A stretch of 64,000 bases of DNA, from NCBI GenBank assembly GCA_905182985.1, contig CAJJDN010000120.1:124001-188000 (forward strand). The letters are read 5' to 3'. The notes beneath the pieces are model-generated. The model ran no database searches. It had not been told where the DNA came from and saw only the letters and a list, made by a program, of their open reading frames with translations. The position numbers and the translations under genes are program-made. This document shows positions 50,140-61,792 of the stretch, one piece after another; positions within the stretch are counted from its first letter, which is position 1; each line of letters begins with the position of its first letter. This DNA is from Paramecium sonneborni (taxonomy: Eukaryota; Ciliophora; Oligohymenophorea; Peniculida; Parameciidae).

Positions 50140-51205
50140 TTCTGATAATTTTTCAGTTTTTTGTAGAAGATCTTTGAACTATTAAAATAGAAAATTAATT
50201 TACTTCTTGATTTTTATTTGATAATTATTTTTGTGAGATCTATAAATTTAGATTAGTTTCAGTTAATTAATTATTAGCCATCTTTAGTTGTATTTCTAGA
50301 TCAGTAATTTTAGAAGTTAATTTTGAAATGGTATCATTTTTAATTTGTAATTCATCAATTTAAAATTAGATAAGTTTTTATGAATTCATTGAAGGAGAAG
50401 TCTAATTTAATCTTTTTTAAGTGCCACTAGATGGTTGAAATGGATATTCTCTTTTTTTAATATTTGATTAAGGTGTAGTGAAAACATCATAATTAGAAAT
50501 ATTTGATTATGCTCCAATAACTTATTACATAGTTTTAATTTATTTTGAAAGATCTTCAATAGGATTAATGTTAATTTTTTCAAATAGTTTTTTATGTTTT
50601 AAGTTGTCAATAGTATCTTGCATAGCTGATATGGTATCTTAAATTATACTTTTTTGTGAAGGTAAAAGTTAATCTTATAAAGTTTAAGAGGACTCATTTT
50701 AAGTGTTTATTTCTTGAAGAAGTAAATAGATGAGATACTTAAGAAGTAAGAGATCAGTAGATTTATAGAAATCAAAGCATTAGTTATCTAAACAGAAACA
50801 TTTTATTTTGGCTATTGTAGAAGTGCAACTATTATGATCATTTTCTTTAGCAAATTTAAAGTTTTTTAATTTCTTTTCTATTCTAAGCATTATAAGTTTA
50901 GAGTTCTAATTCATAATAGAAAAAGCAGATGATAATTATTATTGAAGTGAATTATTAGATTCTTCTGGTTAGCCATCATGTAAATTGCTACATGATCTAT
51001 TTTTCTCAATCATTTACATTTTAATTCTGCCACTCCATTAATCTTAGTCATTATTTAAGGAATGAGTGTATGAATCAATCATACTAAGTCTTCTAGCTGG
51101 AGCTTTAATATCGCTTGATTTCAAATGAATATTAGATGCCTTTGCTAAAAGTTTATTAACATGATGGTTGAGTAGTTCTTTAGTATATTGTTAAGAAAGT
51201 TGCAT
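49510..51205 (-). CDS. Coiled-coil protein
   Basis: About 545 aa starting MQLSQQYTKELLNHHVNKLL. The N-terminal 270 residues mix helices with Ser-rich, possibly phosphorylated segments (KAPARRLSMIDSYTHSL) and a small Cys-rich spot (KCFCLDNQCFDFY). From about residue 280 it is continuous coiled coil (IDELQIKNDTISKLTSKITD; LLQKTEKLSETVTQAVKEKD). Introns of 25 bp near 50176 and about 49895 and a less certain one near 49975 are required. Such proteins in ciliates are commonly basal-body or cortical cytoskeleton parts, but no family motif is visible. Confidence 0.7.
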
Positions 51206-51309
51206 AGTTTAATAGCAAAATAAAAGAGAAATATAATTATTTATTGTTATTAATATAGAAGTATTAGATTATATTGAGATATAGATAAAGACTTATATAC
51301 AATAATAAA

Positions 51310-51555
51310 ATGGATACAATCTTATGTTTAGTTGATGGTATTATAATAATATTGATAGTGTTTGTATGAGATTTCTTCTATAGGTTTTTATAGAGAAGAT
51401 AAACTCTTTCTTAGAATGTCAATAAACATGTTGATGATATTTATTACAATAATGTAGATGATTATATTTAGATTGTGAGATAATGTGAATTTAAGAGATT
51501 CTAATTAAATTAGATTCTTATTTTGTAGTTGATATATTTGATAGAGTATTTATGA
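51310..51555 (+). CDS. Possible tiny TM protein
   Basis: A 71-aa model: MDTILCLVDGIIIILIVF, then, after a 30-bp intron, RRQTLSQNVNKHVDDIYYNN and a Leu-rich end. The splice fits exactly, but the gene is short and the last residues are AT-driven. It sits between the divergent coiled-coil and RAD54B-like genes, 104 bp from the former. Treat as tentative. Confidence 0.35.
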
Positions 51556-51719
51556 TTGTATGTATTTTGAGGTGAGTATATGGTTGAGCATTCTTGGTAT
51601 AAAAGTTTAAGTGTAATAAGAATGAGTTTTTAGTAAAAAATGGAGAGAAATATAGAAAAATTGGAATGACAAAAAATGCTTGAAGTGATTGAAGCTATAA
51701 TTATAATTTAAAATTTTTG

Positions 51720-54091
51720 ATGCCGCCATTCAAATAGCCTAAAAAGCAAGTTTCAACAACTGAGAAAGCTGTAGTTGAAGAATAGAGACCTTCAACTGCC
51801 TATTAAGTTGTTTATTCTAGGGACATTAGAAAGAAAAAAAAATAAATGTTTGATGGAGTTTTAGTAGTTGAGAATTAGAAAATGAAGTTATTTGATATGG
51901 AATCTAAATAACTATTTACAGGAAGTGATCAAATTTATGATAATATCTCTTAATATTATATGGGATAATTCTATGGTATTTTAATTATGTAAACAATAAT
52001 AGTTGAACTAATGAATTAAATTTCAATAGATGAATTCAAATCTGGTAAAATATTTATGGCTTAACCCGAACCTATTATATAAAAACCTATAGTTAAACCA
52101 AAGAAAATTTTTAAATCTAAATAATAATAGGATGTTGAAGCTAAATTTACTATTATGGAAGGTTATGATGTTGATTAATTTCTATATAAATAATTGAGAG
52201 TCCATTAAATAGAAGGAGTAAAGTTTATGTTAGAATGTGTAACAGGCAAAAGAGGAAAATCTATAAGAGGATGCATTTTAGCAGACAGTATGGGATTAGG
52301 GAAGACTTTGTAAGCAATTACATTAATGTGGATTTTAATACAATCAAATGAAATATCGAAAATAGTTATAACATGTCCAGTTTCATTAATAGGTAATTGG
52401 GAAAAAGAAATTAAAAAATGGTTAGGACCTATGAGACTATAACCATTATCTGCTATAGGATCTAAAGATGAAGTTAATAAATAAGTTAAATATTTTCTAT
52501 ATTCTCCATATCATCTTTTATTAACATCATATGAAACATTTAGAAATATTTGTAATGAAATTGATAAAGTTATTGATCTATTAATTTGTGATGAAGGCCA
52601 TCGTTTAAAGAATAGCAATATTAAAACAGTCTAAACTATGAATTCATTAAAATGTAAGAGAAGAATTGTTTTAAGTGGAACTCCTATATAAAATAATATG
52701 AGAGAATTCTATGCATGTTGTGATTTTGTAAATCCAGGAATTTTCTAATCTTATAAAACATTCAAATTAGTCTTTTAAGATCCTATTGAAATGTCTATGG
52801 AAAAAGGTTCAAGTCCTGAAAGTGTCGAATTAGGTAAATTAAGATCTTAAGAATTAAGTTCTTTAACTAGTTAATTTATATTGAGAAGAAAACCAGAAAT
52901 TTTAAGCAAAGTAATTTATCATTAAATAATGAGTTTCTACCTAGTAAATTTGAATATCTTATTTTTTGTACCATGACTCCTTAATAATAAGTCTTATATA
53001 AAAGAAGCTTATAATTATGTCCTAATTCTGTCATGATGTAATTAAATTTATTGAGAAAAGTCACTACACATCCTAAACTTATTGAAGATGATGAAAGTCA
53101 AGCTGCTGAAAAACTTATTGTTCATGATTATTAATCTATTAAGTTTAATTGCTTAAAAATTATTGTTGACTAATGCAAAGAATAAAATGAAAAAATTGTT
53201 ATCAATAGTTATTATCGATAAACTTTAGATTAAATTGAATAAAATCTAATCTAATGGAATCTTAAATTCTTAAGATTAGATGGAAAAGTAGTTTAAAAAT
53301 AAAGACTCTAACTTGTTGATGAATTTAATAAAGATAAAGATATAACGGTATTCTTATTAAATGGAAAATCTGGTGGTACTGGTTTAAATTTAGTTGGAGC
53401 CAACAAAATGATTTGTGTTGAAGTTGATTGGAATCCTGCTAATGATTCTTAAGTTATGGGAAGAATCTGGAGAGATGGTTAATAAAAATAAGTACATATC
53501 TATCGATTAATAACTTGTGGAACTTATGAAGAAAAAATTATGTAAAGATAATTAACTAAAGAAAATTTATCTTAAAATATTGTTGATGAAAAATCACTAT
53601 AAAATTAATTTACTACAGAAGAACTCAAAGATTTACTTACATATAAGGATAGCTAAAAATGTTATATTTTTGATCAATCAGATTAATTAGAACCAGAACA
53701 TGATTACCCATCTGAATTAAATAAATATGTTGTATTAGTTAAAATTCATAAAACTCAATCTTGTATTCCAAATGAATTTGATAATTAAAACACATTTTTA
53801 GAAAAATAGATTGACGAACCTCAAAAGAATGAACAAGATCTAGATGATGAAGAAAGTATTGAACATCAAAATGCTAACTTTTTGAATTAAGAAAACCCAC
53901 ATTCTCAAGAATAAGAGTAAGAATAAGAGTAAGAATAAGAGTAAGAATAAGAAATTTTAAAAGATATAACAAATTTAATACAAAACTTTGATTTAAATCA
54001 ATAAGCAGAAGTAATTGATGATCAAAAAAAACTATAACCAGATTTTCCTTTAGCAAAAATTAATATTTCTGACTTATCTTTTTTAGATTGA
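51720..54091 (+). CDS. SNF2-family DNA translocase, RAD54B/Rdh54 type
   Basis: A 782-aa nuclear ATPase. The N-terminus before the helicase core ([20 protein letters not shown], later [13 protein letters not shown]) matches the RAD54B/Rdh54 N-terminal pattern better than RAD54. Motor motifs: [13 protein letters not shown], Ia [24 protein letters not shown] (the DEGH form of the RAD54 branch), III LSGTPIQNNMREFY, IV-VI in [31 protein letters not shown] and [15 protein letters not shown]. These proteins remodel RAD51/DMC1 filaments in homologous recombination. One intron (23 bp, about 52910-52932) after ILSK. The acidic C-terminus carries a Glu-Gln repeat. Confidence 0.92.
53909..53951 (+). repeat. 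12-bp tandem repeat coding (Glu-Gln)n
   Basis: The unit gaataagagtaa is repeated head to tail, encoding a run of Glu-Gln pairs (TAA read as Gln) in the acidic C-terminal tail of the RAD54B-like protein. Such arrays change length by slippage; this one stays in frame. Confidence 0.85.
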
Positions 54092-54252
54092 TTTATATAA
54101 TTATTTAAGTATATCAATTCATTTTATTATTAACACTTAAGATATAATTTCATATTCATTTATTTTTATTTAGATAATAATTATCAAGGAAACAGAATAT
54201 TTAATAAAGATACAATCTTTTTTTTAACTAATTATTATTAATTTTAATTAAT

Positions 54253-55413
54253 AATATTAACTTATTCTTATTTATTTTTAATTCAAAGTAGAAATTATTC
54301 ACAACCACTTGCTTAATATAAAAAAAATATAATAAGAACAGTTGTCAGAAAGATTTTCAATAATAATTTGATGTCTAATTATGATTTTTTTACTATAACT
54401 GCTGGAGTGCTTCTATTCATTTATTCTACGCCTCTAATTGATCGATGATTTAAAAAATTTTATATTACTTACTTAGTCCTTAATTCCTGCTCTTACTGCC
54501 TTTATTTTTCCATTATTAATGATACTGTTTCCTTTACAGATGCTTATATTTGACGCTATGATCCCATCTTTTTTTTAAAATGTTCAGAAAGTGTAATATT
54601 CTATGTTAATTTAGGAAATAAGGCAAGAATTTGTGCATATTATTTTGTAGATATATATGTTTCTCCCTAATATACCTATTCCATAGATTTTCTATTTCTA
54701 TATTTAGTAATTGTGGATTGCTTATTAGAGTAAATTCTTATTTCTTTGAATCCGGTTTTCAATGTTTTTGATTCACAAATTTAAATTATCCGAATTATAT
54801 AAAACTTCAAAAACTTACTCTCAAATGCATGGTGTTAAAGCATCAATCCTATAAATTTATTTATTTTAAATATAGGGTAAATTATGAATCAAAATTAACT
54901 TTCTATAGTTTAATCAAGCAATAATACTAGTCAATTTTACCACTAAAATTTTGGAATTCAATTTTTTGGTATTTGATTTCTAATTATGTCTCGATGATTA
55001 GAATAATTTTGTAAATGATTATTTATTAAAGAGTATCTTGACTGAGAGAATGTAATATTAATATATAAATTATACATATATTTAAAATAACTTAGTTTAA
55101 TTATTATGAATTATTTTATAAGATGGGTATTTTATTGTGATTAATTAGGTATTTCCCTGAATGATTTAATTTTAAAGTAGAAAAAAATAAAAATTAGGTC
55201 AAGAATGATTCTTGGTTAAATTTTATTTATGATTTTTGTTAATATAATATAATAATCGAGATTAATAATTTACTCAAAATTTATAAAAGTCTTAAGTATA
55301 GTTTAGATGCATAAATAATATTATTTATTTATAATATAGTAAACTCTAAATTAATAATCATTAATTAAATATATTGTTGTTCAATACACATTTGTATTAC
55401 TAAAGTTAGTACT
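54253..55413. repeat. Left copy of 1161-bp direct duplication at an N
   Basis: Recurs at 55415-56575 with a constant 1162-bp offset across the N at 55414. It ends inside the 3' part of the myristoylation-motif gene at 56543-57034, so this copy holds that gene's last codons out of context. Unmerged contig overlap is the simplest reading. Confidence 0.85.
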
Positions 55414-55414
55414 N
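55414..55414. other. Single-N scaffold joint
   Basis: One N exactly between the two copies of the 1161-bp sequence. Confidence 0.85.
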
Positions 55415-56575
55415 AATATTAACTTATTCTTATTTATTTTTAATTCAAAGTAGAAATTATTCACAACCACTTGCTTAATATAAAAAAAATATAATAAGAA
55501 CAGTTGTCAGAAAGATTTTCAATAATAATTTGATGTCTAATTATGATTTTTTTACTATAACTGCTGGAGTGCTTCTATTCATTTATTCTACGCCTCTAAT
55601 TGATCGATGATTTAAAAAATTTTATATTACTTACTTAGTCCTTAATTCCTGCTCTTACTGCCTTTATTTTTCCATTATTAATGATACTGTTTCCTTTACA
55701 GATGCTTATATTTGACGCTATGATCCCATCTTTTTTTTAAAATGTTCAGAAAGTGTAATATTCTATGTTAATTTAGGAAATAAGGCAAGAATTTGTGCAT
55801 ATTATTTTGTAGATATATATGTTTCTCCCTAATATACCTATTCCATAGATTTTCTATTTCTATATTTAGTAATTGTGGATTGCTTATTAGAGTAAATTCT
55901 TATTTCTTTGAATCCGGTTTTCAATGTTTTTGATTCACAAATTTAAATTATCCGAATTATATAAAACTTCAAAAACTTACTCTCAAATGCATGGTGTTAA
56001 AGCATCAATCCTATAAATTTATTTATTTTAAATATAGGGTAAATTATGAATCAAAATTAACTTTCTATAGTTTAATCAAGCAATAATACTAGTCAATTTT
56101 ACCACTAAAATTTTGGAATTCAATTTTTTGGTATTTGATTTCTAATTATGTCTCGATGATTAGAATAATTTTGTAAATGATTATTTATTAAAGAGTATCT
56201 TGACTGAGAGAATGTAATATTAATATATAAATTATACATATATTTAAAATAACTTAGTTTAATTATTATGAATTATTTTATAAGATGGGTATTTTATTGT
56301 GATTAATTAGGTATTTCCCTGAATGATTTAATTTTAAAGTAGAAAAAAATAAAAATTAGGTCAAGAATGATTCTTGGTTAAATTTTATTTATGATTTTTG
56401 TTAATATAATATAATAATCGAGATTAATAATTTACTCAAAATTTATAAAAGTCTTAAGTATAGTTTAGATGCATAAATAATATTATTTATTTATAATATA
56501 GTAAACTCTAAATTAATAATCATTAATTAAATATATTGTTGTTCAATACACATTTGTATTACTAAAGTTAGTACT
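55415..56575. repeat. Right copy of 1161-bp duplication; contents unclear
   Basis: Apart from the 3' end of the next gene (from 56543) I find no intact gene. A plus-strand stretch at about 55532-55620 reads MSNYDFFTITAGVLLFIYST and is followed, across TGA codons, by more coding-like Cys-containing sequence (KKFYITYLVLNSCSYCLYFS). This could be a decayed TM-protein gene, but it is too broken to call. Confidence 0.7.
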
Positions 56576-57034
56576 TTAGTTTTATTTCCAAATTCCTTGC
56601 TTTGTCTTTATAGATTATCGATATTGTTCGATATTATCAACGATTTGTTAAAATTTATCAAAAAGTTAATTATTTTTATCTTCAAAAGCTCTATCAATAA
56701 GAAGATAATCGGAAAGAATTCTATTTATTTTGTCTACTTGTAAAAAAACATTATATTGAAAAGCAGAGTCTTATAAAGGATCTTAATTAATATTTCTACC
56801 TCCTCTTTTACCTTAATTAATAATCATTTCTTCTATAGTTCCTTTAATTTAAAATAGAGTTTTGATTTTGGAGATAGTTTTTTCATTATCAACATTTTTA
56901 TCAATTAGATTAAGACACGAATTGAGTTCATTCCAAATTGCAAGAAAATTTTACTTTTATGGCTGAACTTGAACAATAGGTTTAGTTTTAGAAACTTATT
57001 TTTTAGGAGATTATTTGCTAGAACAGGCTCCCAT
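56543..57034 (-). CDS. Myristoylation-motif helical protein
   Basis: A 163-aa intronless protein beginning MGACSSKQSPKKQVS. Gly2, Ser6 and Lys7 fit the N-myristoylation consensus, and Cys4 could be palmitoylated. The body is soluble alpha-helix (LAIWNELNSCLNLIDKNVDN; VFLQVDKINRILSDYLLIDR; FDKFQQIVDNIEQYRQSI) of the size of a small four-helix domain. No family recognised. Its start lies 32 bp from the divergent coiled-coil gene. Confidence 0.75.
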
Positions 57035-57066
57035 GTTTTAATATAAAAATATATTAATAATAATTT

Positions 57067-57800
57067 ATGAACGAAGACAAGGAATTTTAAAAGAAAGTTC
57101 AATTAGCAGTTGATTCTGTAAGAAGTATATATAATTTGAGTATTTGGGGAAAAGAGAGAAGCAATCATAAATGGTGGAATAGATTTAGAACGTATTAGAG
57201 AGAGAATAATTGATTGATTAAGTTCAAAAGTTAATTGTGGAATTGATTACTAAATTGACTGAGCGTTTTATATCTAATGTAAAAGGAAATAGTAAGGCTG
57301 CATTAGATGAAAAAGCAAGTGGAAAATGAGATTTTGAAGTTAAGAGAAACAATCCGATCAACTCATTAGAGAACCTATTCTGCAGTAGATAAAGAAAAAG
57401 TAGAAGATTAAGTTTAAAGAACAATAAATAAGCATGATGTTCAAATTAATATGTTATTAGAACATTAGTATGTTAATTTTTATTAATTAATTTTAGAGCT
57501 TAATTAAAATAGATAAGATCAGAAGCATTTAACTCTGAGAGTAATTTATTTGATATAAGTAAAAGAAAGAGTGGGAAAACAATATTAAAAAGGAGTAAGA
57601 AAAATTGAAATTAGAATTAGATGAACAACTTAAATCATTTTAGAGAAATTATAATTGTAATTATGATTTATATAAATGAATTAGAGAAATAATAAACAAT
57701 TATGTAAATTTTAAATGATTTAGTTGTAAAGATAGAAAAAATAGAAGCATCATATGTACAATAATAAATGACTATTGGATAAGATAAGAAAAAAAAATGA
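57067..57800 (+). CDS. Coiled-coil protein, possibly SF-assemblin-like
   Basis: A 211-aa protein starting MNEDKEFQKKVQLAVDS, nearly all coiled coil (LIVELITKLTERFISNMKKQ; QVENEILKLRETIRSTHQRT; KLKLELDEQLKSFQRNYN). Four short introns (23, 28, 19 and 28 bp) give an exact frame; the 19-bp one is at the lower size limit. Length and long regular coil resemble SF-assemblins of striated ciliary rootlets, a family expanded in Paramecium, but I see no diagnostic motif. Confidence 0.65.
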
Positions 57801-57851
57801 GAATTTATTATTTGAAAAATTTAATAAATTTAGTAATAAATTAATTTAATT

Positions 57852-58856
57852 ATGGGTTCTACCTTATCAAAAAAATAAAGTAAAATCTTTGTTTTAGGTG
57901 GCATTGGATTAGCAGCAGCTTTAAGTTTAACATATATTTTGTATTTTTTAAATTCATTTAGAAAATCTTAACAAACTGAAGAATAAGTTTAACCTAAAAT
58001 TGATCAAATAAAATAAGATAATCCAAAACAAATTTCAAGTATTAAATATGAAGAAGGAGTTAAATAAGGCTATGATTAATTATTCTAATAAGTTGTTAGA
58101 TAAATATAAGTAGAAAGATAAGGATAATTGATTTCACTAACAACGATTACATAAATACTAGAGAAATCATTAGATTTAGCCAAAGATGAATATAGCTAAT
58201 TAACTTTGGAAAATAGAAAAAGTATTTAAATAAATATTAATCTTTTAGTAAGAAGAAAAATAAGAAAATCACAAAGTGCTTAATATTAATAAATGGTCTT
58301 AAATTATAATGAATAAGTGGAAAATTTATTAGAGAAAAAGTAAATGGAAATTTGCGAAGTCTTAAATATTTCAGAAGATGTATTTTAAGAAAGTGTGATG
58401 TCATTAATGGAAAGAGGGTTTTATTAATAATTTTTTATGATCTAAGCCTCTATTAGATAAAAAATCAAAGATTCACTTCCATCTACCAAAGATATTACAG
58501 AAGATTTATTGATGAAAATTATTCATTTTTAGATAGAATAATTAAACGAATAACCTAAAGAATTAAAAGATATTATTACAAATTTATCTGTAATTATTTT
58601 TTAATATAATTAAAAAGGAAAATTAAGAAACTTAATAATTGATACCATTAGCAATTAATACTATTTTAGGAGACTATGTTTATGAGAAATTTGAAATTGA
58701 AGAAGAAGACATGATCAAAATTTTATAAAATTAAGGTAAAATAATTTAAAGTATCTAGCTTATTTTTCTGATCCTTCAATGTAAAATGCTATGATGTAAT
58801 TGGAATAAGCTATGTATCAATTAATGACATCAATAGAAGGAGGATAACGAGTATGA
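57852..58856 (+). CDS. N-terminally anchored protein with MGxxxS motif
   Basis: A 317-aa protein beginning MGSTLSKKQSKIF (possible N-myristoylation: Gly2, Ser6, Lys7), followed at once by one TM segment (VLGGIGLAAALSLTYILYFL). The remainder faces one side as Gln/Lys/Glu-rich helix (ITQILEKSLDLAKDEYSQL; NYNEQVENLLEKKQMEI) and a more hydrophobic C-terminal half (AINTILGDYVYEKFEIEEED). A short N-terminal anchor with a long cytosolic domain is typical of outer-membrane or peroxisomal tethers, but the family is unknown. Introns of 28 and 23 bp. Confidence 0.72.
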
Positions 58857-58960
58857 AAATATTAAGCACATTATAAAAATGTTAATATGAATACATGAAC
58901 TTTACATAATTGTCTCAGTCTATTCTCACTATTAATTTTATAGAAAATTTGAAAAATAAC

Positions 58961-60175
58961 TCAAGTTAGTATTTTCATCTATAAAGTCATCAAATCAATT
59001 GGTTCTATACATATTGGACAAAATATATGTGATTAAAGCCATTTTTAAATACATTTCTCATGGAATCTATGTCTTTAAATAATTTGATTTAGTATTTTTA
59101 CAATTAATTACATGGAAGATCAATAAATTTGGTTAATTATTTAATCTATGTTGAACATAAATAGCAAATCTCAAAATCGTAATTAATTTTTGTTTATCTA
59201 ATTAAATTCTAGATAATTTCCTAGTAGAATAATTTAATTTTATACATTATTAGATATATTTTTATCTGCAATTATGAGATAATTAGCAACCACAGCCCCA
59301 ATACAAAATTTAAAAGATAAAAAATAAATAAATTTAAAGATTAAAGTTATAATTCCCAACATAATGAATCCTTAAAAAGTATAAAGTACAATATTTGATT
59401 AACAAATTTATCCTAATTAAAGAACTCCCCAAATGACCAAAATAATATAAAATCTATTAAATTATTTTAATTTAGTACATGTGATTATATATTTATAGAG
59501 AATAATATTTGATGGTTCTTGAGGATTAAGGTTAATCATTTTATTAATAAATTTGATTTTCAACTTTATCAATATCTGACATTAATTAACTATAATAAGA
59601 GTATCTTCCAGCCATAAGATATTTAGATTCTCTTTTCATCTTTGTATTTCTTTTGGTTAACAATTTACTTTCAAATTTATCAGGTATTGTATTGACAATT
59701 TTAAGAACAACAATAATTTAAGCAATCTTATAAATTAATAATTGAATATTACATCATGTATAAACATTAGAAAAAACCAAAGTGTTTTTTAATTTGAACA
59801 TCCATCTTATATTAATACATTACAATAGGCCATAACTTTTATAAATTCCATAATTAATTGCAACCAATTGAGACATTTAGATTCTTCAAATTTTTCATTT
59901 ATAACTATTTTTAAGTTTTCTTTAACCATTTCAAGATTATTTTAAACAATTTAAGGGGTTGCATATTCTAAAGAAATTTGATTGTTTTATTAGTAAATAA
60001 CTTGATTAGAATGTAATTCATTTTCATTCAAATCAAATTTGATGGCTGTTAATTATTATGGATGTAAATTTGTATTATTTTAGAGTAATTTTAATATAAT
60101 TTGATCTTTTCTTTTATCTTCATCAATTGATTCTTCTAGAGAAATAATCTTTTTAGATTGTTATTTTTTTATCAT
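58961..60175 (-). CDS. Multi-TM RING-H2 E3 ubiquitin ligase
   Basis: A 369-aa protein. Residues 1-130 are soluble and acidic. Four TM helices lie in two pairs (LWFFLMFIHDIAQIIVVLKI; FYIILVIWGVLQLGQI; MLGIITLIFKFIYFL; FKFCIGAVVANYLIIA), and the C-terminal RING-H2 reads CYLC...LPCNQLHRFHEKCIQKWL..HIFCPIC. The Cys/His ligands of a C3H2C3 RING are present if the first pair is CEIC or CYLC. This plan matches membrane RING ligases of plants and protists that tag membrane cargo. Four introns (25, 25, 26 and 29 bp) fit exactly. Confidence 0.85.
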
Positions 60176-60286
60176 AAAATAGATAATATTTTAGAAAGTA
60201 ATGAAATATTTAGGAGCAAATATTTTAATTTTAATTGTAAATTATAGAACCTTCTAAATTAGAATTTTAAATAATTTTCTAAGAAA

Positions 60287-61767
60287 ATGAGTTCAAATAG
60301 ACTTAGAGCAATGAGAGAGAACTTTCATTTAGAATTGAGAAAATAAACTTTAGAATAGACTTTTAAATTGAAGAGATTAATAACAAACTCAATTAAACAT
60401 TATCCGATTGAATAGTTAATTGATATAGTAGATAAGTTGATGAGATTTGAAGAATTGAACGATGAAGAATATTAAATAATGATATAAATTTTAGATGATG
60501 TTTAATAAACTGCTATAAATGATCCATCATAATTTTGTGAATGGGCAGAACATTTAAGAATAATAAGAACATTGGTTGACTCTATGTGTTTAGGTTCAAA
60601 TCCTAAATATTCTATAATTGCTACGAAAGCAGCTAATTGTTTTAGATAAGTCGTAAGTTAAAAAAAACCAAGAGTTTATGTAAATGAACATTTTGATTAA
60701 GTTTGTGAGATCTATAAATCCTGGTTAGATTCTGATTCAAGTTTATTGAGAGAAAATGTATTAATTAATGAAAATTTTGTTAATAGGGATTAAGAGGTTT
60801 AAATTAATTAGTAGAATTGCAGTCACCAAAATACTCAAAATATGATATTGTTGAGAGTGTTTTAAAGTCACTTTAGATTAATAAGAATAATGATAAAGCC
60901 CTTAAAATATTATCTACAATTACAAAAAATGTAGATGATGATAATTAAGTAATAGCGATATTGCGAATAGCTTCTAAGTTGATTGAAAATCCAGACAATA
61001 GATGTAAATGATTTATATTATTTAATTAGTAAAGGAGAAGGGTTTAATGATTCTTGATAATGCTAGTAGAAATATTTAAAATATATAATTCATATTGACG
61101 ATGAGAGTCATGCAATCTGTTATGAATTTAATTTAAAATAAAGATAAAAACATTTCAAAACTATCTTTATCAATTTTATTGAATTTATCATTCACATCTG
61201 AATTAGATGAGTGTTAAAAGATGTTAGATTTAGGAATTATGGATACACTTTATAAATTACTTAAAAATACATAATTTACATATTATAGAATTTATGGAAG
61301 TATGATATTTAATAATTTGATGGCTTCGACCCATTTAAATTTGGATAAAATTATTTCGAATAAAAAAATACTGGATGTAGTATTTGAACTTTTAGAATAT
61401 GATATTGTAGATGTTAGAAGAGAACTATTTTAAGCATTTAAAAACTTTTTAGTCGTTTGTTCAAAAAATTAATTATTAATAATGATTGATTCAGGTTTGT
61501 TAGATTATGAAATTTCAGGATTATATGACATAGACAACACAATTGTTTTATTATCTATAGAAAGTATTCAATATATTTATATATATAGCATTGCTTATGA
61601 TAATGCGATAGTTTTAATCAACACATTTTGAGAGAAAAGTTCATCTGTACTTTGAAAAGAAGAATGTGCCTTTGAAACTTGAGAATTTAAGCAAAGATTC
61701 CAATGTGGAAAGGATATGTTTTTTAGCATAACAGTTTCTTTAAGAGTTAAATAACTATGATTAATGA
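60287..61767 (+). CDS. Importin-alpha-like armadillo protein
   Basis: A 466-aa protein. The N-terminus SNRLRAMRENFHLELRKQTL has the basic helical look of an importin-beta-binding domain. The rest is armadillo-type solenoid (GLRGLNQLVELQSPKYSKYD; KALKILSTITKNVDDDNQVI; NKDKNISKLSLSILLNLSFT; DVRRELFQAFKNFLVVCS). Length is close to importin-alpha (about 500-530). The Trp/Asn pairs that line the NLS groove are mostly absent, so cargo binding may be altered. Introns of 29, 26 and 25 bp give an exact frame. Confidence 0.72.
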
Positions 61768-61792
61768 TTAAATTAAATCTTTAATTAGTTTA

